Assembly: GCF_000717995.1 (NCBI RefSeq)
Contig: NZ_JODM01000006.1
Span: 323,342-387,341, forward strand
Length of the DNA: 64,000 nt
Direction of reading: 5' to 3'
From: Streptomyces violaceorubidus
Lineage (GTDB): Bacteria; Actinomycetota; Actinomycetes; Streptomycetales; Streptomycetaceae
Below, piece by piece: positions 1 through 6,384 of this stretch. The stretch's first letter is position 1; every line of letters begins with the position of its first letter. A model generated the notes under the pieces. The model was given only the letters and a program-made list of their open reading frames with translations, searched no databases and was not told where the DNA came from. The translations under genes and the position numbers were made by a program.

Positions 1-213
1 GCCGGGCTGCACATCACGGTCGGCGACGAGTCCACCGTGCTGGAGGTCGACACGGTCGTCCTGTGCACCGGACAGGAACCGAGCCGGGGCCTGTACGACG
101 ACCTGGTCGCCGCCGGGCACCGCGCGCACCTCATCGGCGGCGCCGACGTGGCCGCCGAACTGGACGCCAAGCGGGCCGTCAAGCAGGGCACCGAGCTGGC
201 GGCGGCGCTGTAG
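1..213 (+). CDS. C-terminal end of an FAD/NADPH 2,4-dienoyl-CoA reductase-like oxidoreductase (partial)
   Basis: Only the last 70 residues are inside the window; the frame is open from base 1 to a TAG stop. The visible part contains VVLCTGQEP and, near the end, LIGGADVAAELDAKRA. These match the C-terminal nucleotide-binding portion of FadH-type NADPH-dependent 2,4-dienoyl-CoA reductases, which remove double bases-adjacent double bonds of unsaturated fatty acyl-CoAs during beta-oxidation. The N-terminal TIM-barrel and the Fe-S and FMN ligands lie outside the window, so the substrate cannot be confirmed. A related old-yellow-enzyme oxidoreductase is the alternative. Confidence 0.7.
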   Translation, partial: AGLHITVGDESTVLEVDTVVLCTGQEPSRGLYDDLVAAGHRAHLIGGADVAAELDAKRAVKQGTELAAAL

Positions 214-242
214 GGGAGGGCGTGCGGTGTGCGCCCCGTCCC

Positions 243-248
243 TAGGAT
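243..248 (+). promoter_or_regulatory. -10-like hexamer TAGGAT placed for a leaderless transcript
   Basis: TAGGAT ends six bases before the ATG of the PadR gene. That is the spacing expected when transcription starts at the A of the start codon. No strong Shine-Dalgarno sequence precedes the ATG, which fits a leaderless message. No clear -35 element is visible. Confidence 0.35.
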
Positions 249-254
249 GAGCGC

Positions 255-806
255 ATGTCACTCCCGCACGCGATCCTCACCGCCCTGGTCGAAAAGCCGT
301 CGTCGGGGCTGGAGCTGACCCGCCGGTTCGACAGGTCGATCGGCTACTTCTGGTCGGCGACGCACCAGCAGATCTATCGCGAGCTGGGGAAGCTGGAGGC
401 CGAGGGCCTGATCCGCGCACTGCCCGGCCGGCAGCCGGCCCGCGGGCAGAAGAAGTCCTACGAGGTGCTGCCCGCGGGCCGCGCCGAACTGTCCCGCTGG
501 ACCGCGACCCCGCAGGACCCCAAACCCCTGCGGGACACGATGCTGCTGCGGCTGCGCGCCGCCGCGGTGGTCGGCACCGCCGGTGTGGAGGCGGACCTGC
601 GACGCCATCTGGAACTGCACGAGAGGCAGTTGGCCGAGTACGAGGAGATCGAGCGGCGCGACTTCCCGCCCGGCCGGGACAGCGCCGAGGACCGACTGCG
701 GCACCTGGTGCTGCGGGCCGGCATCGACCTGGAGACGTTCTGGACCCAGTGGCTCGCGCACGCCCTGGCCGAGTTCGCCGAGCTGCCCGGCGACGAACCG
801 GCCTGA
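255..806 (+). CDS. PadR family transcriptional regulator
   Basis: The 183-residue protein has the PadR layout: an N-terminal winged helix (about residues 1-85, with LPHAILTALVEKPSSGLEL and IYRELGKLEAEGLI) and a C-terminal helical dimerisation region of the virulence-activator alpha type (about 95-175). PadR proteins usually repress a neighbouring gene and respond to small phenolic or xenobiotic ligands. The gene follows the dienoyl-CoA-reductase-like gene by 41 bases in the same direction, so that gene may be its target; this is inference. Nothing appears truncated. Confidence 0.88.
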   Translation: MSLPHAILTALVEKPSSGLELTRRFDRSIGYFWSATHQQIYRELGKLEAEGLIRALPGRQPARGQKKSYEVLPAGRAELSRWTATPQDPKPLRDTMLLRLRAAAVVGTAGVEADLRRHLELHERQLAEYEEIERRDFPPGRDSAEDRLRHLVLRAGIDLETFWTQWLAHALAEFAELPGDEPA

Positions 807-842
807 CCGGTCCGGCGGCCCTGCGTGCCCCTTGCGCCCCGC

Positions 843-1394
843 TCAGAACCGGTACGGCTTCGAGCGGCGGCGCAGGAACCAGGCCGCGGCGATGACGCCG
901 CTCCCCACCAGCGCGCCGCCCGCCACCAGGGTCGCCGTGCCGTAGTCCTGGACGGCCCCGCCCAGACCGCCCATGACGCCGCCCGGCGACGCGGACGGCG
1001 AGGGGGCGGCGGAGCGGCTGGGGGAGGGCGAGGGCGCCGAGGAGACGATGACCGTCTGGGTGCCGGCGGTGCTGTTGTTCGAGCACATGACGATCACCGT
1101 GTAGGTGCCCGGTGAGATCCCCGACCAGGCCGCGGACTGGCCCGAGCCGCTGCCGGAGAGCGCCACCTGACGCCCCTGGGCGAAGTCCCGCTGGCTGCTG
1201 GTGAGCAGCGAGGCGGTGCCCCAACTGCCGTTGAGCTGGGCGCAGGCCGTGGTCGTGACCGACACCGTGGTCCCGGTGGTGCTCACGGAGATCCCCGGTC
1301 CCGCCAGGGCCGGTCCGGCGGCCAGGGCGACGGGCAGCACGGCGGCGGCCGCCACGGTGGCACCGGAGCGGAGGAGTGGCGATGAGATGCGCAT
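843..1394 (-). CDS. Secreted, membrane-anchored small protein of unknown function
   Basis: The frame extends further upstream, but the ATG at 1394 begins a good signal peptide (MRISSPLL, then an Ala/Val-rich core ending ALAGPG), so this start was chosen; it gives 183 residues. The mature part is a Ser/Thr/Gly-rich beta-type domain with two Cys (TACAQLNG and MCSNNS), then a Pro/Ser linker rich in PSPS. A final hydrophobic segment (TLVAGGALVGSGVIAAAWF) is followed by RRRSKPYRF. This is a signal-stalk-membrane-anchor architecture without an obvious LPxTG motif. It is convergent with the PadR gene. I do not recognise a catalytic domain; an exported adhesion or wall-associated role is a guess. Confidence 0.7.
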   Translation of the reverse strand: MRISSPLLRSGATVAAAAVLPVALAAGPALAGPGISVSTTGTTVSVTTTACAQLNGSWGTASLLTSSQRDFAQGRQVALSGSGSGQSAAWSGISPGTYTVIVMCSNNSTAGTQTVIVSSAPSPSPSRSAAPSPSASPGGVMGGLGGAVQDYGTATLVAGGALVGSGVIAAAWFLRRRSKPYRF

Positions 1395-1563
1395 GTGGAC
1401 TGCCCTCCGGCGGCACGGTCGGCGGTACATCCCTTGCGCCGCCGGATCGGGAACGCCCGTGCCCCCTCTGGCAGCCAACAGGGCGCCGGCCGGGCCCGCA
1501 TGCGGAGCGCGACCGGCCAGGTGACGCGGCCCCGACCCGGGCCGGAGCCGACCGGGCATCAGG

Positions 1564-2547
1564 TCACCGGCCCGCTCCCGTGGTCACCGTCCGCTCCGCC
1601 GAGAAGCCGCCCCAGGTGCCGTCGGCCAGCCTCGCCCGGATCCGCACCCGGTGCGTCACCCCGGCCTCGCGCCCGGCGTAGAAGCTGTACTCGGCGCGCT
1701 CGCGCGGCGCGTCGGCGCCGTAGACCAGCGAGGTCGCCGCACGGCCGTCCAGGTGGATCTGGTACTCGGTCACCGGGGTCTCCGTGTGCGGCGGGACCCA
1801 GGAGAGGTCGAGGTAGTAGGCCCCGTCGGCCCGGTGGGAGCCGGCGCGCAGCTCCGTGGGCGCGGTGGCGTGCCCGTCGTCGGTGCCCGGGGTGGTGACC
1901 CGGACGGCGGCGCCCGCGGGGGAGACGTTGTCGGCGGCGTCCCGCGCCCGCACGGTGAAGGAGTAGCGGGTGCCCGCCCGCAGCCCCGTGACCACGGCCG
2001 CCGTCTGGTTGCCGCCGACGCTGTGCACCTTCGTGCCGCCCTGGTAGACGTCGTACGAGACCACACCGCGGTCGTCCTTGGCGGCGGACCAGGTGAGCTG
2101 GACCGCCCGGCCGCCGGCGGCCCGGCCGCGGACGTCCCCCGGGCGGCTCGGAGCGGAGTCGTCGGCCACCGCGGCGGGGGTGGTCGCCCGGACCTGTCGG
2201 CTGCGCGGCCCGAGCCGCCCGTCGGCGTCGCGCGCCCGCACGGTGAAGACGTACGCCGTCGAGGGGCGCAGCCGGGTGACGTCCACCATCCGCTCGCCCG
2301 CCGGCACCTCCTTCACCAGGGTGCCGCCGCGATACACCTCGTAGGCGTCGACGTCGTCGACCGCGTTCCACATCACGTGCACGGTCGTCGCGCTGCCGGC
2401 CTTCGCGGTGACGCCCATGGGCACCGCGGGCAGACCGCGGCCGTCACCGTCCTCGGCCGAGCCCCAGCCGCAGGACGTCAGGAGGAGGAACGCCCCGCAG
2501 AGCAGGGCGCACCAAACCGGGCGAGGGGGAACGGACGACTCGCGCAC
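1564..2547 (-). CDS. Lipoprotein with three fibronectin type III domains
   Basis: A GTG start at 2547 is chosen because GGGAGG lies seven bases upstream. It opens a lipoprotein signal with lipobox LLTSC, the Cys being residue 26. The 327-residue protein then holds three fibronectin III repeats (roughly 45-140, 145-240 and 245-325). Typical strand residues are visible, for example WNAVDDVDAYEVYRGG and WSAAKDDRGVVSYDVYQGG, and the repeats end in VRATTP- and VRVTTP-type strands. FN3 modules act as spacers or polysaccharide-surface binders in actinobacterial chitinases and cellulases. No catalytic domain is attached, so this is probably a cell-surface binding or scaffolding protein. It is divergent from the chitosanase gene. 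Confidence 0.82.
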   Translation of the reverse strand: MRESSVPPRPVWCALLCGAFLLLTSCGWGSAEDGDGRGLPAVPMGVTAKAGSATTVHVMWNAVDDVDAYEVYRGGTLVKEVPAGERMVDVTRLRPSTAYVFTVRARDADGRLGPRSRQVRATTPAAVADDSAPSRPGDVRGRAAGGRAVQLTWSAAKDDRGVVSYDVYQGGTKVHSVGGNQTAAVVTGLRAGTRYSFTVRARDAADNVSPAGAAVRVTTPGTDDGHATAPTELRAGSHRADGAYYLDLSWVPPHTETPVTEYQIHLDGRAATSLVYGADAPRERAEYSFYAGREAGVTHRVRIRARLADGTWGGFSAERTVTTGAGR

Positions 2548-2947
2548 GGCTTTGCCTCCCGGTGGCGCCGGCATCGGCGGCGACGACTGTAAAGGTCCGG
2601 ACCAATATGAGGCCAATGACGCGATCACATCAAGAGGGCCGTGGGTGAAGAGCACCCGGAAGGGTTACGTATGCTGAGTCACCTCACGGCTGAACTCCCG
2701 GCACACCCGGGGAAGTTCGAGCCGACGGCGCGTGGACCGCTGTCGTCGCCATCCCGCGCCGGAGTGGGCGGCCGGGCGGGCCGGAGCCGGAACAGGCCCC
2801 GCCCGCCCGCCCCCGGTCGCGCCCCCTGGAGGGCGCGGAGCGGACGGCGGGCGTGCACCGTCTGGCCCTGCGAAAGGTGGTCGCGTGAGCGATTCGGGGA
2901 CACATGGGGCCACAAGCCCGTCCATGTCCCCGAGGAGAGGCCCCATC
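2548..2947. other. Divergent intergenic region between the FN3 lipoprotein and chitosanase genes
   Basis: This 400-base gap contains the DasR-like palindrome near its left end and an A/T-richer patch around 2600-2690 (ACGTATGCT, ACCAATATGA). No convincing gene was found: small open frames here have no codon bias or ribosome-binding site. Confidence 0.5.
2593..2604. promoter_or_regulatory. DasR-like palindrome in the FN3 lipoprotein promoter
   Basis: AGGTCCGGACCA matches 9 of 12 positions of the known DasR-responsive element TGGTCTAGACCA and has a perfect GGTCCGGACC core. On the minus strand it lies between a TTGGCC and a TACAGT that could serve as -35 and -10 boxes for the FN3 lipoprotein gene, with the site in the spacer. 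DasR is the GntR-type GlcNAc-responsive repressor of chitin genes. That it binds here is inferred. Confidence 0.35.
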
Positions 2948-3802
2948 GTGCGTGTCCAGTCGCTGACACTGGTCGCGGCCAGCGCCGCCCTGATCGCCCC
3001 CACGACGTTCCCCGCCGCTCCGCCCCCGACGCGCCCCGCCCCCTCGGCACGGATCCTGCTGCCCGGCGTCCCGGACCGGGCCGGGGCCCCGCGCGCGGAC
3101 CGCTCCGGAGTCCGGTTGGGCCCCGTTCCCCGGCTCCCCGCAAGGCCGCCCGCACCTCCCTCACGGGTCGGGCCGGACGCGGGGGCCGGGGCCCGTCCAC
3201 AGGGGGAGGGGAGCGGGCAGCCCGTCCGCGCCGCCGACCTACTGGCCCGGGTGCGCGACTGCCGACCCGTCTCGCGCGGGCGCTACCGCACCGACGCCGG
3301 GGCACCGGCGGACATCCCGGTGTGCGGCACCCGGGACGCCGTGTACTGGAAGGCCGACCTGGACGTCGACTGCGACGGGCGGCCCGGCGACCGCTGCAAC
3401 GCCCGCACCGACCCGCACTTCAGCCCCGCCACCGCCTACACGCAGTCCGACGGGCGCCCGCTGGACGCCGAACGCCTGCCCTACGTCGTCGTGCCCGGGC
3501 CCAGCGACACCTGGGACCACCGCGAGGACGACGTCCGCGGCGGGTCGCTCGCCGCCCTCGTCCACGGGGACCGGGTGCGGTACGCGGTCGTCGGCGACGT
3601 CGGCCCGAGCGAGCTGATCGGCGAGGCCTCCTACGCCGCCGCGCGGTCCCTCGGCGTCCCGGCGGATCCCGAGGGCGGCGGCGTGGCCTCCGACGTCACG
3701 TACATCGTGTTCAAGGGCAGCGAGGTCGAGCCCATCGAGGACACGGCCGCCGCCGAGAAGGCGGGGGAGCGGCTGGCGCGGCGGTTCGTGGACGGGGACT
3801 GA
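2948..3802 (+). CDS. Secreted glycoside hydrolase family 75 chitosanase-like protein
   Basis: The GTG at 2948 is preceded by GAGGAGAGG at good spacing and starts a signal peptide (VRVQSLTLVAASAALIAPTT); an ATG 24 bases upstream is less well supported. After a Pro/Arg-rich linker, the C-terminal ~190 residues match GH75 chitosanases (first known in fungi): VYWKADLDVDCDG, CNARTDPHFSPATAYTQSDG, LPYVVVPGPSDTWD, YAVVGDVGPSELIGEAS and TYIVFKGS. The family hydrolyses beta-1,4 GlcN linkages of chitosan. The enzyme is exported. Next to an FN3 surface protein, and with a chitinase elsewhere in the window, it suggests scavenging of amino sugars. The long low-complexity linker is unusual but intact. Confidence 0.88.
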   Translation: MRVQSLTLVAASAALIAPTTFPAAPPPTRPAPSARILLPGVPDRAGAPRADRSGVRLGPVPRLPARPPAPPSRVGPDAGAGARPQGEGSGQPVRAADLLARVRDCRPVSRGRYRTDAGAPADIPVCGTRDAVYWKADLDVDCDGRPGDRCNARTDPHFSPATAYTQSDGRPLDAERLPYVVVPGPSDTWDHREDDVRGGSLAALVHGDRVRYAVVGDVGPSELIGEASYAAARSLGVPADPEGGGVASDVTYIVFKGSEVEPIEDTAAAEKAGERLARRFVDGD

Positions 3803-3824
3803 GCCGGCCGCCGTGGACCCGGTG

Positions 3825-3952
3825 TCCGGACTGCCTGACGGGACCGCCCGTCCGGACTGCCTGACGGGACCGCCCGACCGGACCGCCGAACGGGACCGTC
3901 CGACTGGACCGCCTGGCGACACCGTCCGACTGGACCGCCTGGCGACACCGTC
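3825..3952 (+). repeat. Imperfect 26-base tandem repeats, about five units
   Basis: Two exact copies of one 26-base unit (starting TCCGGACTGCCTGACGGG) lie at 3825-3850 and 3851-3876. A diverged 24-base unit follows, then two exact copies of a second 26-base version (starting CGACTGGACCGCCTGGCG) at 3901-3926 and 3927-3952. The array fills the gap between the chitosanase and dhaM stop codons. There are no spacers, so it is not a CRISPR. It looks like slippage-expanded intergenic DNA. Confidence 0.85.
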
Positions 3953-3968
3953 CGACCAGAGCTCCTGG

Positions 3969-4379
3969 TCAGACCTTCCGGTAGGAGTACGCCTCCGCGG
4001 CCGCCGCCTCCACGGCCGCGAGGTCGGCGCCCGTCGAGGCCGTGACGACCGCCGCCACCGCGCCCTCCACGAACGGCGCGTCCACCAGACGGGTGTTCTC
4101 CGGGAGTTCGTCGCCCTCGGCGAGCAGCGCCTTCACGGTGAGCACGGCACTGCCCAGATCGGTGAGGACGGCGACGCCCGCGCCCCGGTCCACGGACGCG
4201 GCGGCGGCCGCGACCAGTTCCGAACTGGTCCCGAACTCCCCGGACGCGGTACCGCCCGCCGGGGCGACGGCCACCGCCCCGGCACCGCCCGACAGGGCCT
4301 TCGCCAGCTCCGCCACCGACGCGGCGACCTCGGCGCTGTGGGACACCAGCACGACGCCCACCAGCTTCTCGTCACTCAC
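3969..4379 (-). CDS. dhaM: Dihydroxyacetone kinase phosphotransfer subunit DhaM (EIIA-Man type)
   Basis: This 136-residue single-domain protein begins VGVVLVSHSAEVA with the phosphoryl-accepting His at residue 14, the pattern of the mannose-type EIIA domain. It would receive phosphate from HPr of the PTS and pass it to the ADP held by DhaL. Unlike the E. coli protein it lacks fused HPr and EI domains, which is the normal actinobacterial form. The GTG start overlaps the dhaL stop by eight bases, so the two are translationally coupled. The conserved hydrophobic strand GVAVLTDLGSAVLTVKALL also fits the family. Confidence 0.92.
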   Translation of the reverse strand: MSDEKLVGVVLVSHSAEVAASVAELAKALSGGAGAVAVAPAGGTASGEFGTSSELVAAAAASVDRGAGVAVLTDLGSAVLTVKALLAEGDELPENTRLVDAPFVEGAVAAVVTASTGADLAAVEAAAAEAYSYRKV

Positions 4380-4971
4380 CGGCCGTCTCCTTCAGCGCCT
4401 CGAAGAGCAGGGCGGCCGAGGTCGCCCCCGGGTCCTGGTGCCCGATACTGCGCTCACCCAGATAGCTCGCCCTGCCCTTGCGGGCCTGTAGGGGCGTGGT
4501 CGCCTCGGCACCCTCCAGGGCCGCCGTGCCGGCCGCGGCGAACGAGTCGCCCAGGGCGTCCACGGCGGGCACCAGGGCGTCCACCATCGTCTTGTCCCCC
4601 GGGGCGGCACCGCCGAGCGTCCGGACGGCGTCCACACCCGCGCGCAGCGCCTCGGCCAGCTGCTCCGCGCTCACCTCGGGGGAGTCCCCGAGCGCCTTGC
4701 CGGTACGGCGCAGCAGCGTCCCGTACAGGGGCCCCGAGGCGCCGCCGACCGTGGAGATGAGCTGTCGGCCGGCGAGGGTCAGCACGGCGCCGGGGGTGCC
4801 GGGCGCCTCCTTCTCCAGCGTGGCGGCCACGGCCCTGAACCCGCGCTGGAGATTGCTGCCGTGGTCGGCGTCGCCGATGGGTGAGTCGAGGGCGGTGAGC
4901 CGATCCGCCTCGCGGTCGACCAGCGCGGTGGCCGCCGTCATCCAGCGGCGGAAGAAGTCGGCGTCGAGCAC
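4372..4971 (-). CDS. dhaL: Dihydroxyacetone kinase ADP-binding subunit DhaL
   Basis: The 199-residue helical-barrel subunit has the Mg-nucleotide-binding motif SPIGDADHGSN near residue 30 (the clustered Asp residues bind Mg-ADP). It also has GGASGPLYGT in the middle and ERSIGHQDPGATS near the end, all family signatures. It carries a bound ADP as cofactor, is rephosphorylated by DhaM, and gives the phosphate to dihydroxyacetone on DhaK. It is the middle gene of the operon, 49 bases after dhaK. Length matches the family. Confidence 0.94.
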   Translation of the reverse strand: MLDADFFRRWMTAATALVDREADRLTALDSPIGDADHGSNLQRGFRAVAATLEKEAPGTPGAVLTLAGRQLISTVGGASGPLYGTLLRRTGKALGDSPEVSAEQLAEALRAGVDAVRTLGGAAPGDKTMVDALVPAVDALGDSFAAAGTAALEGAEATTPLQARKGRASYLGERSIGHQDPGATSAALLFEALKETAGE

Positions 4972-5020
4972 AGCATCTCCTTGCCTGGTAGGTACGTCGC
5001 GATTCTTCCCCGGCCCGCCG

Positions 5021-6013
5021 TCACATGCCCCACCGCAGGCCCGGCGTACTGACCGGCGCGTCCCACAGTCCGAGCAGTTCCTCGTCGATCTCGCACAGGG
5101 TGACCGAGGCGCCTGCCATGTCGAGGGAGGTGACGTAGTTGCCGACGAGGGTGCGTGCGACCGCGACGCCCCGCTCGCCCAGCACGCGCTGCACCTCGGC
5201 GTTGAAGCCGTACAGCTCCAGCAGCGGCGTCGCCCCCATGCCGTTGACCAGGACCAGGACGGGGTTGCGCGGGCCGAGGTCGGTCAGCACCGCGTCCACC
5301 GCGGCCTCGGCGATCTCGCCGGACGTCATCATGGGCCGCCGCTCCCGGCCGGGCTCCCCGTGGATGCCGATGCCCAGTTCCAGCTCACCGGCGGGGAGGT
5401 CGAAGGTGGGGCTGCCCTTGGCCGGAGTGGTGACGGCGCTGAGCGCCACCCCGAAACTGCGGGAGCTGTCGTTGACCCGGCGGGCGATCGCCTCCACCTG
5501 CTCCAGCGGCCTGCCCTCCCGCGCCGCCGCCCCGGCGATCTTCTCGACGAACAGGGTCGCCCCGGTACCGCGCCGGCCGGCGGTGTAGAGGCTGTCCGTC
5601 ACCGCCACGTCGTCGTTGACCAGCACCTTCGCGACCTGGATGCCCTCGTCCTCGGCCAGTTCGGCGGCCATGTCGAAGTTGAGCACGTCACCGGTGTAGT
5701 TCTTGACCACGAAGAGCACCCCGGCCCCGCTGTCCACGGCCGCCGCGGCCCGCACCATCTGGTCCGGCACCGGCGAGGTGAAGACCTCGCCCGGACAGGC
5801 GGCCGACAGCATCCCGGGGCCCACGAACCCGCCGTGCAGCGGCTCGTGCCCGGAACCGCCCCCCGACACCAGGGCGACCTGCCCCGACACGGGCGCGTCC
5901 CGCCGCACGATCACCCTGTTCTCGACATCCACGGTCAACTCGGGATGGGCGGCCGCCATACCGCGCAACGCGTCCGCGACGACCGTCTCGGGGACGTTGA
6001 TGAGCATCTTCAC
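5021..6013 (-). CDS. dhaK: Dihydroxyacetone kinase substrate-binding subunit DhaK
   Basis: A GTG start follows AGGAG by six bases. The 330-residue protein shows SGGGSGHEPLHGGFVG near residues 50-65 and GIGIHGEPG near 215-222. His218 is the residue that forms the hemiaminal bond with dihydroxyacetone, and it even keeps the E. coli numbering. With DhaL and DhaM it makes dihydroxyacetone phosphate from dihydroxyacetone at the expense of phosphoenolpyruvate, linking glycerol oxidation to glycolysis. It is the first gene of a three-gene operon read leftward. Confidence 0.95.
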   Translation of the reverse strand: MKMLINVPETVVADALRGMAAAHPELTVDVENRVIVRRDAPVSGQVALVSGGGSGHEPLHGGFVGPGMLSAACPGEVFTSPVPDQMVRAAAAVDSGAGVLFVVKNYTGDVLNFDMAAELAEDEGIQVAKVLVNDDVAVTDSLYTAGRRGTGATLFVEKIAGAAAREGRPLEQVEAIARRVNDSSRSFGVALSAVTTPAKGSPTFDLPAGELELGIGIHGEPGRERRPMMTSGEIAEAAVDAVLTDLGPRNPVLVLVNGMGATPLLELYGFNAEVQRVLGERGVAVARTLVGNYVTSLDMAGASVTLCEIDEELLGLWDAPVSTPGLRWGM

Positions 6014-6047
6014 GGGTGTCTCCTAGGCTGATGAGCAGATAGGCGTT

Positions 6048-6069
6048 TGACCAGTGTTTCTGCTGGTCA
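6048..6069. promoter_or_regulatory. 7-8-7 inverted repeat upstream of dhaK
   Basis: TGACCAG and CTGGTCA are perfect inverted copies separated by eight bases, about 35 bases upstream of the dhaK start. The size and position suit an operator for a sugar or glycerol-type regulator. No regulator gene sits beside it, so the protein that binds is unknown. Confidence 0.35.
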
Positions 6070-6100
6070 GGGTGGTGAAGGTTGGTTCCTGATCTCGGCG

Positions 6101-6140
6101 GTGGACGGCGGTAGACGGCGGTAAGTGGCGGTGGTGAGCG
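6101..6140 (+). repeat. Four degenerate 10-base iterations
   Basis: GTGGACGGCG, GTAGACGGCG, GTAAGTGGCG and GTGGTGAGCG follow one another without gaps. Function is unknown. The copies are too few and too degenerate to call replication iterons. Confidence 0.5.
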
Positions 6141-6243
6141 GGTTCTGACGGTACTGATGCTGACTCGACGCCGACCTTGGTGACCCGTCGTCAGGTTTTG
6201 GCGGCGAGTCGGACTACGGGCCGACAAGAGTGCTGCAAGGGAA

Positions 6244-6274
6244 GTATCGACCTTGCGACCGCGAAGGTCACGCG
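6244..6274 (+). repeat. Left copy of a 31-bp imperfect direct repeat flanking the NTPase island
   Basis: The sequence starts GTATCGACCTTGCG and ends GCGAAGGTCACGCG. It matches 28 of 31 positions of a second copy at 9670-9700 in the same orientation. The stretch between the copies contains just the large NTPase gene and a small membrane-protein gene. It can be read as a duplicated insertion boundary (att-like) or as a duplicated gene end: both copies translate to a similar peptide, IDLATAKVTR versus IGLAAAKVTR. Confidence 0.6.
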
Positions 6275-6384
6275 AGGCGACGTCTGAAGAGGCCAGGGAG
6301 TACCGATCTGGCAGACACGGCCAAAGCGCGGGAGTTGGTCTCGTCATCAACCGACCTGCCCGCCCGCCGAAGAGCCGCGCCCAA

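Larger units (their letters stand above)
6014..6384. other. Gene-free gap between dhaK and the NTPase island
   Basis: The 371-base gap has lower GC than its surroundings. It holds the dhaK-proximal inverted repeat, four successive 10-base units at 6101-6140, and the left copy of the 31-base repeat at 6244-6274. No supported gene was found. Confidence 0.5.

Noticed and set aside
3825..3952. Possible CRISPR-like array or replication iterons
   Set aside because: Units are adjacent without spacers, and there is no Rep or Cas gene nearby.
6101..6140. Origin-type iterons
   Set aside because: Only four degenerate 10-base units and no replication gene next to them.
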